From the NCBI GenBank assembly GCA_001600615.1, contig BCKK01000011.1, positions 556,839 to 620,838 of the forward strand: a stretch of 64,000 nucleotides of DNA. The letters are read 5' to 3'. Below, piece by piece: positions 34,461-46,205 of this stretch; position 1 is the stretch's first letter, and each line of letters opens with the position of its first letter. The stretch is from Dioszegia crocea. Taxonomy: Eukaryota > Basidiomycota > Tremellomycetes > Tremellales > Bulleribasidiaceae. Below the pieces are notes generated by a model that saw nothing but the letters and a program-made list of their open reading frames with translations, made no database searches and was not told the DNA's origin. Made by a program: the position numbers and the translations under genes.

Positions 34461-35703
34461 TCAAGCAACACCGGATATCGACCGCCCTAGTTCAACACGC
34501 TCCAAACTGTCCCGGCCCGATTCTCCCACCTGAAAATCAATCGCGCTTGCACCGTCGCTGATACCGGCCTTGTCTGCAAGCCCCGCACCAGTCTGCTCCC
34601 CATCCGCACGCTGACTGTTCTCCACAGCGTCCTTGACAATACTGACGAGATGCGTAAACTGAGCAAGAGTCCTTTGAGGCCCATACTGGTGATGTGCGGC
34701 AGGTGAGGAGTCGAGAATGTCGTGATTGTCACTCTGGAACGCAGACCAGCCTTTGATCACCTTGATTTTGGCCTTGGTGATCTCCCACAGCACATCGTCC
34801 AGCTTCTTCAAATCAACCTTCGTATCAGAGAAATCACCCTCCGCAATTCTCCTCTGGTGCGCACACTCCGAATGCTCGTAAGCCGCCTCGAGCTTGAGCG
34901 CATCCTCAAAGTCCGAAAGCAGACCAACCATTGTCTGCCTGACTTTCGGGTCTGCTTCAGACTTGCCAAGCCCGACGCTCCTCGACAGCTTCGACCACCA
35001 CGTATCGGTCAAGCGGCGCTCGAAAGACTTCCAGAAGTCGGATTCGATGGGGAGCGGGACATTTTCGAGTTTGTCGTCAATCTCCACCGCCATACGTCTG
35101 GCCGCATCGCTGTTGCCATACCCAGCGTAATGCCGAGTCTCCTTCTCGAACGCCTTGAGCTCTTGGAAATGCTTTGCTGTCAAGGCGGATACCAGATCAG
35201 GCGCGAGTGAGACTTTCGTCCCGTTCCAAGTGGAGCTCGTCAACTTCTCCAGCGACCTTCTCACCAGCTGGGCGATGGAACCGGCAGTGGTAGGCCAGAG
35301 ATCCCGTCCACTCGAAAGATTGTCGGCTAGCCATTTCTCTGAGAAATTTCCTTGCGCAAAATCGGACACGGATATTGACCTCGTCTGAGCTGATCAGCAT
35401 TAATGATTATGGCAAAAGAATAAAGCTGACCTTGGTGTCAGCGTTGCAAACCAGAACGCCGTGACTGGCCAGTTGTCTCTTTGTCTCGGTGTCGAGACCT
35501 CCCGCCCTCAGATAAGGCCTCACCAATACGATGGTCTCGTACTCCTTGGCGCGGCCATTCCGGTACGTCTCCCGAATCTTCCCTATGGCCAGTCCGGCTT
35601 GTGCACCAGGGAGGCTCGCGAGTGAGCCCAAAGCTGTCGTGGGGATTGGCTCGCCGAGGGTGTAGAGGGCAGAATGTTGAGTGGTCTTCGTAGGGGTGGC
35701 CAT
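34461..35703 (-). CDS. Unknown protein, two exons
   Basis: Not recognised, about 390 residues. The first exon (MATPTKTTQHSALYTLGEP ... GVLVCNADTK) is joined to the second by a short intron with CTGATCAGCTCAG at its 3' end (about 35381-35431). The second exon is predicted mainly helical and charged: AKHFQELKAFEKETRHYAG, FWKSFERRLTDTWWSKL, LLSDFEDALKLEAAYEHSE, VDLKKLDDVLWEITKAKIKV. No membrane segment, signal peptide or zinc motif. The clean frame, plausible splice and codon use like its neighbours support a real gene. No function is proposed. Confidence 0.7.
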
Positions 35704-36284
35704 TGTGGTTGTGTCTTGGCGTAGGTTTGGTTGCTGGGCTTGGGTGTGCGCTATGTTGTCAGTTGAGTGTGAGGAATGTCGATCGGTATGGGATGATCTG
35801 ATTGATTGCTTAATTCGAAGGGGACGCTGGAAGTAAGGTGTTGGGGAAGAAGTATGGAGGGAAAAGAGGGGGGTGGTCTATGTATCGCTCCTGCTCGGGG
35901 TCACGACTTCTCATCCTTTCATGTTGCCCCTCGACGTGCTTGTCCTTTCACTGTCCTCACACGCGTCGCAGCAGTACTGACAAACGTGTCGGACCGAAGA
36001 TTTTAAAACAGCGAGAATGTTGCCACCTGTAGTCAGTAGTCCCGTTACCGACTCCCGTACACTCTGACACCCTGAGCAGACCGACTTGTCTGATCCATAC
36101 TCGTCTGATTCATGCTAAAGTACGCTACCTGACATATCATGTTATCACCATACAGTCACATATGTCTGAATTCTCTACGCCACACTACAACCTGCTCGTT
36201 CGTACATTAAGACACATGCACTTGACATAATACTTTAATACGATCAAACCCCAGTGCCGCCGGAACTCCCCTTCAACGCTCAGC
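35704..36284. other. Intergenic, upstream of unknown protein gene
   Basis: 581 bp upstream of the unknown two-exon gene (minus) and downstream of the next minus-strand gene. Nothing recognised. Confidence 0.35.
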
Positions 36285-37378
36285 CTACCTCCGCCTGTCT
36301 TCCAGTGATGTAATGGTACCACGGCGAATCTTGGCCTCACCAGCGGCAATAAATATAATGTCTTCCAAATCTTCCACCGTCTCAGGAATCGCCACCCAAT
36401 CCACGCCTGATCCCTCCTTCCACGAGTCAAACGCCTCTTCGTACTGACTTCGTGAGCGAAGCATTTTTCCCCTGCACCAATCCGCCTCCTCCCTCCATTC
36501 TTTCACTTTCTCCTCGTGGACCTCCCTCGTCAGATATTTATCCGTTCCCATAATCAATTTTCGCTCCGAGTTAGTCAATGACGATTCGAATTTCGATACC
36601 GCCTCGTAACCCAGCGACAGTCCAAGATCGAAGCACACTGCACGCTCAGNCTCCCCTTGATCGATATACCACGTCTCATACGCGTCAATCAAGTCACTGG
36701 TCTTCGTCTCGATTGGAGAGGGGACCAACTGTCACCGTCCCCCACCTACTGCTTCTCGCCTCGTCCTCGCGCGTAGATTGACGAGTCTTGCGTTCCCTGG
36801 ACCTGGCAACTTCCCACATCTCCCCCAAGTCCTCCTTGAGTGACGCAATCTGAGACATGACGCGTCCGCAGCACGGACAGGTTATCTTCGCAGGCCCGGA
36901 AGGAGAAAGAAAGGAGACCATCGGAATCTTCGGGGGAGGTCTTGGGCTTGCTGATTGGGGTCAAAGGCGTATAATACGAATTTTCGCAGTACATCGCCCA
37001 TGTCGTGAGCCATGTCTCAATTTTTTTGACCGAGGCAGCCACCGGCAACAATTCAGCCTCGCTGGCAGAGAGTGGAGCGGAGTGCTCGGTGGCAGTCTTG
37101 CAAGTTGACCCAGCGATAGACTTGCAGAGCTTGGCCTGAATAATATGCGACATTCAGGTCTAGGTGGGTGGCGGATTCTTAAATTGCGTCCCATTGGGTC
37201 AGTGACCTGGGCTAGGTCGAGGAAATTTGATAGAGCCTTAGTGGTAGGCATATGGACTCACATGCCTCCAAATGTCAGTCTCCTGCGCCGGCTTGACGTG
37301 ACTGCTCTCCATATTCTCGTAGTTAGAATCTGCCCGCAAGTCTGTTTCCTGGCGCAATGTAGAGTTCGTGGTATCCAT
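36285..37378 (-). CDS. Unknown protein with CPCC motif; frames uncertain, one ambiguous base
   Basis: Not recognised. The ATG at 37378 gives MDTTNSTLRQE; a first intron (about 37144-37264) joins in frame to AKLCKSIAGSTCKTATEH. Downstream the protein-like reading changes frame twice. KITCPCCGRVMSQIASLK and LGEMWEVARSRERKTRQ lie in one frame near 36750-36900. IETKTSDLIDAYETWYIDQG and the stretch to IRRGTITSLEDRRR lie in another, ending at 36285. One shift could be a 46-nt intron (GTACTG ... CAGCAAG, about 36949-36994); the other has no good intron. An N at 36650 shows uncertain sequence here. It may be an intact spliced gene, a sequencing error or a decaying gene. Confidence 0.45.
36650..36650. 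other. Ambiguous base (N)
   Basis: A single N inside the open frame of the unknown protein gene; it makes one codon unreadable and hints at locally weak sequence support. Confidence 0.95.
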
Positions 37379-38328
37379 TGGTGGGTAAATCAATAGAGTT
37401 GAGTGAATTTGGATAAGTGTCTGATGTGGTTGAAAACTGGAGATGGTGGAAAGCGAAAGAGAGGACGGGTTGAAGCGGTTTGACAATCAGACATTGGTGT
37501 GCACTCCGTAATCCTATATACAACCCTGGGGTCTGACCCTTTATATTTCCTCATGTGTCAGATGTGAGGCAAGGGGTAAAGAGGTTTCGGTTCAGATGTG
37601 CCACAAGCTGTCGTTATTCGAGCCCCTCACCAGTGAAACCAAGTCAAACATGATATGGTGAGCTATAGAGACTTGGCTGTCAATGGTATCGATTCCAAAC
37701 ATGAGAAGTTAAGCGTTATACATCGTTAAGTCTTCAGTAAGATACGTGATCAGTCCTGCTTCGCAAAGTCCCCCTTGTCCAAAACTGCCAATGCCTCACA
37801 TCACTTTCCGGTTCCTCGCTGTATCCCACGCAGAAAGACTCTATACTCCCACATATCCCTCGGTGGCCCACCGTATGACTCAATTGTGGGTCAAATGAAG
37901 GCTGTGAGATTGGGTGAGGGAGGGATAGACAAGTGAGAAGAGAAGAGGATAGCTCCCTGCCTTTATATCATGATCGCATGCCTATCGCCAAGCTCATCCT
38001 TTCTACTGAATCTCCAGCTGTTGACTTCCTTTTATACACCAGCTCGACGACAGGCATGTGTATACCAGGCATAACGAACGCCAACACCGACCCTGCGGAG
38101 ACTCACACGGAGGACAAGAACAATGAGGGGCAGATGTCATTTCACCATGGTAATTCGAGTGGTGTTGTCTGCTCAGCCGCTGTTTTGCCCATTACAGCTT
38201 CGGCATTGCCTATCCCCCTGTCTAGATCAGCAAGATTCGGTTCTGCGCGTGGGATCATAGGAAAGGTAAAAAGAGTATAGGTGGGATTACGGAGTGGGGT
38301 TTAGGTGGCGAGCGGAGGCTAGGACAAC
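37379..38328. other. Intergenic region
   Basis: 950 bp upstream of the unknown CPCC gene (minus) and downstream of the SDR gene (minus). A plus-strand frame at 37978-38280 starts with ATG but has no family resemblance and is not called. Nothing else recognised. Confidence 0.35.
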
Positions 38329-39410
38329 TTACCGTCCTCCCACTGTGTGATTAGCTCAATTCTCGGCGATAGAGTGAAAGGAGACGAAGGTGAAGCAGCC
38401 AAGATGGGTTGGGAAGGGATGTCAGATATCTCAACTTACTAGGCGCCCAAAGCTTCCCTGACATACTCATATCCAAACCCTCGACAAAGCTTGCCAGATG
38501 CTTAGCGGCTTCGTTGGGCGATACAGCTGCAGAAGCAATCAGCACCCCTCCACTCTGATATGCAAAGCAGGACTCACCTCCCATCTTATCATAGTATTGC
38601 TCAAACCCAGCAGCCATGGTCATTTCTGCCCAAATCAGCAATAGCCAGCAGAGTCGCGCCAACAAGCCAAGCTCACCCGTTTTGAGAAAACCTGGCTGAT
38701 AGCATTAGTATCATCCTATCTTATAGTTAACAAAGACTTACATGTATCATAGCCACCACCACTCCCTTCTCCTTCAAATCATAACTCAACATCTTCCCAG
38801 CCATGTTGGCAGCGGCTTTACTCCCATGGTGCCCATAGTTCCCACCGCCTTCTTCGAGGGTGCGCAGGGTGAGTGAACCAGCTTCAGATGTAAGAAGTAG
38901 GATCTTGGCGTTGGGCGTTAGGTGTTGGTTGGTGGCCCTGGGTAGTCAGCATAGGTGGGCAGCGAGTGATTTGAGGACGTACAGTGCTTCAACGATGATT
39001 ACTGGAGCTATAGCGCAGATTTTATACATTTCCACTTGATCTTTCCAACTTGATTTCCCAAATTCCTAACATCAGCATCTCCCTCTCTACCAAGCTTTTG
39101 AACTCACTTCAGTCTTCAGTAGCCCCGCTACAACAAACACCATATCCACCTGAACTCCCTTCCCTTCCCTTCCTCGCTGATTCAGCCTATCGACCAAATC
39201 CCTCCCGCAGCTCTCTTTCCCTAAATCGATCCCTCCAATGATGTTGACACCCTTATCTATCTCGACAACATTCTTGAAGTCGTCCGCATCGCCTCGGATT
39301 GTCGCATAGACGTTTGCAGGGCCGAGTAGAGTGATGTAGTGTTGAGTGAGGGCAAGTCCGAGCCCTCGAGACGCGCCGATAATCAAGACTCGTTGAGAAG
39401 GTTTGTCCAT
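38329..39410 (-). CDS. Short-chain dehydrogenase/reductase (SDR)
   Basis: NAD(P)-dependent oxidoreductase of the classical SDR type, about 250 residues. Seen: RVLIIGASRGLGLALTQHY (the G-x-x-x-G-x-G cofactor motif); VDMVFVVAGLL (the NNAG position, here VVAG); and ILLLTSEAGSLTL with a nearby NYGHHGSKAAANM, giving the Ser and the Y-x-x-x-K-type active site. In this last segment the spacing reads Y-G-H-H-G-S-K rather than strict Y-x-x-x-K, so either a variant or a splice ambiguity applies. The end DMSMSGKLWAP is joined by an intron (about 38346-38442) to MGGR and a stop at 38329. Start chosen at MDKPSQRV, just before the cofactor fold. Substrate unknown. Confidence 0.75.
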
Positions 39411-39842
39411 ATTGCCGAGAATCAGGTCAATTAGTGGAAGTTGGTTCGGAGGGTGAGGTTCAGAGATCTCGGCCTGCTGGCAGACGATAGACAAGTGAGA
39501 GGTGTTGCAAGGTCGATGTTAGGATTGGGCGCACAGGCCGAAAGGGGTTCCCCACTCCGCCCCACTTGATCAGGCACGGATTGGGCCAATGTGGCACTTT
39601 TGAGTGTGGCGGTCGGTTGACCGTGAAGGATGTTCCAGGTGGCGAGATGACTCATTCTGTCTTATTCGTCTAGATTGATCCGCCATAGATTATTCAAATC
39701 TGCTATATACCAATTCTCCCATTGCACAGCTTCTCCTCGACTTCCACAACACCAGCTTACTCCCGCAATTCACAAACCAACGACCAGCTTCTCGTGCTCG
39801 GCTCTACCTTCTACTCTTCTATTTCTACTTCTCTAATTCAGA
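39411..39842. other. Intergenic, SDR promoter side
   Basis: 432 bp upstream of the SDR gene and downstream of the velvet gene stop, both minus strand. The plus-strand frame from 39722 is a shadow over this leader and the velvet end. Nothing recognised. Confidence 0.35.
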
Positions 39843-41799
39843 TCAATCACTCTCTGATGAACTACCTCCATCCCCTCCCCTCCGTCTGCCCAAGAGCCCC
39901 TGTTCAGATGAAAGATTCGTCAACTCCGTCTGAGGTTCAGCACCTGGATATTGATCCTCCCCACTATCTATGTCAGCTCGCTCAATACCTCAGGGAAAGA
40001 GGGGACGTACAAGATGGTGAAAGGACGCGTGACGACTGATGATGCGACGGGTGTTATTCCTGTTGATGTACCGCTTGGGCCAGGTCTGAGACATCAGCTT
40101 CTAGTCCAGGCGGATATCGATATACAGCGGTGGGCACTTACCCCAAGATATCAATCAGCTTAGCTCCGAGTCTGAATAGCCCTGATGGCCTGACTCGCTA
40201 TATCCATCAGTCACATTGAAATAAAATGATCAAGGCAAACGTACCAAATCGTGAAAGATAAAATACCACCCGTCCCCATTCCCACCCGCACCACCGCCCA
40301 GATGGGCTCGTTTCGCAATCCCAAACGTCGACCCAACGAGCGCAAGCTGCGGCCCTTGACTCTGAGACGAGTCACCCTCACTGGCCCCACTCCCACTGTG
40401 ATGGCTTGTATTACCTGGACTGCCGCTCAATCCCGAATTTGTCGTGCCTAATGAATCTGAGTCTGGCGAGATTAGCTTAAATTTAAATTTGGAAAGGAAT
40501 TACTTACCACTGGAATAAGTGACTAGCTCTACTGGTTGGTGTGTATCTGTCGATAAGAGGGAGAGATGGAGCGTCGTGTATGCGAGGCGTTTCGCTACGG
40601 TTGGGTTACTACAGCGGTCAGCATATGCAACGAGAGTGAGTACCGAAGAATTTACTCGTCAGGTATTGGCTGACTGTTGAAGATGAATCGAATCCGGATG
40701 ACGAGTGGAGGATCCAATTTGGGCGTATCCTGATTGGTTAGCATGCTGGACGACCAGATCGACAGGCAAGGAGGAAGACATACATGAGAAGCATTCGCCG
40801 TACCCAGACACAGACCCATCTCAGGCTCTTGCACAATTTCCAGACTAGTAGTCCTAAATAGTCAGCCAATCAGTCCGCTGAGATAACATACCAGTCCGCC
40901 CAATCTTCCCTCAGAACAGGCGGCCACCCTCCTCTTGGCGCTCTCCTCAATCGTAGCATCAGCAAAGCTTCAGTAGGCGGTGGAAGAACCCGGATGATGA
41001 CAGGGTCCACCTGCTCCGATACTGGAACATGCGCATCGAGAGAAATGACCGGTCTGCGCGTATTTGCTGTTGTTGCGCGAGTATAGTCGGTCTGGAAGCC
41101 AGGTACGTGGGCTATTGAGTGGTCGGCGGGTAGGGTTGGGATGCCGCGATGGAGTGTTTGGGTCCGAGAGGGTGTAGAGGGTAAGGTGGATGGATGTTGA
41201 GCTATCAGACTAGGGAGAGGGGGCTGATGGAGATGTCGAGGGAAAGAATGTCGACGGGCAAAGGGGTGGGCGGTGGGGACAGGGCGGGGTAAATATGAGG
41301 GTGGGTGATAGGCTACTGGTGGCGTAGATGGAGAGTGCACGGACGGTCCGACCAGAGGATGGTCCAGTCGAGATGACGTATACTCTTGTCGACTAATGGA
41401 CCTTCCCGCTGAGTCTTCAATCGCAATACCGCCTAAATATCCCGGATAGGCATACTCCTGGAGAACAGGCGATAGAGGGGTAAGCGCCAACTCCTGCCTT
41501 CCCGCCGCTGGTCGAGATACACCTCGATATGAAGTGGGCGGTACCCTGCTTGCTGGGGGTGCAGTGATTGGACGGCGGTGGGATGGAGGAAAAGAGGGTA
41601 CGGGAGGACGAGAGCTGGCTGACGGCGCGTTGGTGTGAGATGGGGATTGGGGAATATATGGGTTGACGTGCTCGTGCCTGAAGGTATTGTAGGGTGATGT
41701 GAGTTCGACGGGGGAAATAAGAGGTGGAGGCAGAGGGAGAGGGGATGACTTGCGTCGGGAAGAGCCTGAGTTGGGTGGTATTAAGCGAGAAGGGGTCAT
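39843..41799 (-). CDS. Velvet-domain protein
   Basis: Fungal nuclear regulator family (VeA/VelB/VosA/VelC) that links development and secondary metabolism; the velvet fold binds DNA. The first ~300 residues are disordered and Pro/Ser-rich. The velvet domain starts at about residue 300 and is spread over small exons: LEIVQEPEMGLCLGTANASH, KLDPPLVIRIRFIF (the family's D-P-P-P-I-V-x-L motif), LALVGSTFGIAKRAHLGG, GWYFIFHDLRVRPSGLFRLG, then VVTRPFTIFGEDQYPGAEP and TELTNLSSEQG, which match the closing F-x-V-[YF]-x-x-x-x-[FY]-P-G and S-x-x-L-x-x-x-x-x-x-Q-G pattern. A Ser/Gly-rich insertion interrupts the domain before LVGS. Introns were placed by frame continuity. Subfamily not assigned. Confidence 0.8.
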
Positions 41800-42579
41800 T
41801 TGGGTAACTGTGGTGATTTGTAGAGATTTGAGACTAGTAAGAGATTCAGAATTAAGGACTATACAGAGTAGATACGAGATGGGCGAGTGATCATGAAGGC
41901 AACTCACCCAAGTGTATACCAGGCTGTCAAGATGAGTCAACACCCGTTATCTCTGGGTGCACGCTGTCATCTTGACAAAGTTTCAGGGCGCGAGGGAAAG
42001 TCGGCGAGGGAAAGTGAAGCCAAGTCAGCAGAAAGGAGGGGTCCTGTCGATCAGATCTGAGTGGGGGGGTCTAGACGCGGCGCTTTCATTTGCTGGTTGA
42101 GTGGGGTAAACCTTGTCTTAAACGGTGGTGGAATTGGTGTAATTGCTATGAAGGTCAGCCAGTCATATGGCTGTGTCTAAGTTGAAGACATACCAGTAGG
42201 TACCGTTTCGACAGTCGAAAGAGTGGTAAGAGACAATAGAGCGCAAGCTCTGACGCGGGTTGAGTAAGCGTTTTTCGGCCGGTTCGGGTTTTGGACTTCG
42301 GGATTTCGGCTGAAGGCTGTCTGTGTGGGGTAAATTTCAGTGGCGCATACAGTTGTGTGGTGGCGTACTAGTCGAGTGATCGTGTTATAGGCTGGGTGAG
42401 GTATTGCGCTTAGTAGCAGTGGCGCAACTCAGAGACCTATATCGGGCCTGGACGCAATGAGTACCCTCCTTTCGCTTCATCACCTAGCGGAGGATAGACA
42501 GGCACGGGCGTAGGAATCAGTCAAACAATCTCCACACTGAGTAAGAATTCAGTAAGCGTCAGTCAGGGATTAGGCCTAG

Positions 42580-42610
<31 letters not shown>

Positions 42611-42857
42611 GGGTCGTGCCTTACCGGCCCGAAGCCTTTCGGGCGACTTCAACTTCGGGCGAGATTGAGCCGAGGCGCACGGTCCCCCGACCTCGTTTCG
42701 GATATGTTTTAGCGTTTCAGATTGGGGCCGAGGTGGCGCGAAGTGACGCGTGGATAGATCTGAACAGGCCAAGCTAAGCTCTGAACTTTGCTAGAGTTTC
42801 ATCTCCATTACGACTCAACCAACTGGTACTAACTCTTTTTGACTATACCTCTTCTGC
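41800..42857. promoter_or_regulatory. Long region upstream of the velvet gene
   Basis: 1058 bp between the velvet start (minus) and the formaldehyde dehydrogenase stop (minus). It is long for this genome, which fits a regulated promoter or long 5' leader; small intron-like GTAAGT/CAG pairs near 41830-41920 and 42140-42195 could be leader introns. It also holds the CA repeat at 42580. Confidence 0.4.
42580..42605. repeat. CA dinucleotide microsatellite
   Basis: About 12-13 CA units in the noncoding region downstream of the formaldehyde dehydrogenase gene; probably length-variable. Confidence 0.95.
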
Positions 42858-44759
<1,902 letters not shown>

Positions 44760-45250
44760 GTTGCCTATTACTCAAGTTAGGTATGTAATGTGTACAGTAG
44801 TTAGCTGTAAGGATATGTATGAAGCGTCGAGGAAGATACCTCAATCAGCCTCCGAAGCCCAAGAGGTGGAGGCCAATGACGTCGTCAGCATCGTGACAAA
44901 TCCAGGCACGACTCGCTCCTGGATGGCAGAACCCCTCTGCTTTGCTTTGGCTTGCTTGACTCTGTACCTGCCATTTTCAGCTTACAACCAGATGACACAA
45001 GGGAGAGGATCGCCTCAAGGGAACTCAGGGGAAAGTGATAACGGCCTGAATTGGCTGACCAGACCTTTGCGTCAGTCAGACCCTGTCGCAGACTCCTTTA
45101 TGCCTCTCTTTCGTTTGTTCTCGACTATAAGTCTCGTTCATGACTTCACTGACTCCTCCTTACTATTGCTATACACTGACAATTGCATAGATCAAGTCGC
45201 TCGTCCACGCAAATCTCAAACAGACCGATCCCCTTACGCGTCCAAGCCAT
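44760..45250. promoter_or_regulatory. Divergent intergenic region
   Basis: 491 bp between the formaldehyde dehydrogenase (minus) and the cupin gene (plus). It should hold both promoters. Short open frames here are shadows. Nothing specific recognised. Confidence 0.35.
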
Positions 45251-46023
45251 ATGACCCCTCGAACCCCCATCCCAGCCCCCATTCTCAAACACCTCACTTC
45301 CCTCCTCACCTCTTCCGGACCTGGGGCATTCACCCCTTCCCTCCTCTCCCAACTATCCCCGCACCTCTCAATCCCCACCATGGCCACTGAACACCCCACC
45401 TCAGCCCCAGCCCCTCCTGGACCCGTTGTCCGTCATCTGACCACCCTGCTGAACCCATCCGGCATATCAGTCTTCGCACCTACACGCATCACCCACCTCA
45501 TCCCCAAGTTACCCACACCCCAAGGTTTATCTCCCGGGCAATATGGGAATCTATTCATCACCGATCGACCTAGACCGGACGTCATGAGTGCTGATTTGAG
45601 CGAAACGGTGGATGGGGTCAAGTGTCTTGTAGCTCCCAATGGGGCGAATTTTCGGTAACAGCACACAAGTGGACATAGCTGATATATCAGAGTGACAGAT
45701 ATTGCCCCTCGAACCAAAGGCAACATGCACGCGACTGATTCGGTCGATTTCCTCATTGTGCATAAAGGATAAGTGACGCTGCATTTGGATAGTGGGGAGA
45801 AGCGCCAAATCAACGAAGGGGATGTGATTGGTGAGTGGCGCTTCTGTCTGTTAATCTATCAATGACGGCTGCTGATAGCCTAGTGCAAAGAGGTACAGTC
45901 CACGCTTGGGAGAATGAAACGGACGAATGGACAAGGATGTACGTTGTGCTCATGCACGCTGATCGACCCGTGATTGGTGCTGCAAGCCTACCGGACCGAG
46001 GTTGCGCCAGGGCGTGGCGGTAG
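45251..46023 (+). pseudogene. Cupin-domain protein gene with an in-frame stop codon
   Basis: Single-cupin protein of the small fungal 'cupin 2' type often clustered with catabolic genes; function unknown. After a short intron (45655-45690) the cupin barrel reads VTDIAPRTKGNMHATDSVDF, LIVHKG, a TAA stop at 45770-45772, then in the same frame VTLHLDSGEKRQINEGDV and, after a second intron, VQRGTVHAWENETDEWTRMY. Related proteins normally have an acidic residue at the stop position (as in V-L-x-G-E-x-x-L), so one base change from GAA or GAG would explain it. Everything else is in frame. The N-terminus carries two ATGs (45251, 45380) and a ~38-residue duplicated segment. Recent pseudogene, read-through or a base-call error are all possible. 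Confidence 0.65.
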
Positions 46024-46205
46024 TCATACTCGAAGCTTGATAAATTGTAACAATAGTGTGACATGTATACAATGTGAATCGCACAGACTTGGTATAGAAC
46101 TGTCAACGCACGACTTGGCTTAAATTCCGATACAACCCAAACCCTCCGATGATTCCCTCATTTCCATTCACAGTGTACACCATCGTATCCAACCCTCATG
46201 AAGCC

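Noticed and set aside
37978..38280. Plus-strand frame of about 100 codons between the CPCC gene and the SDR gene
   Set aside because: No family resemblance, no splice partners, unremarkable composition.
39722..40039. Plus-strand frame overlapping the velvet C-terminus
   Set aside because: Shadow of the velvet exons, which match a known domain.
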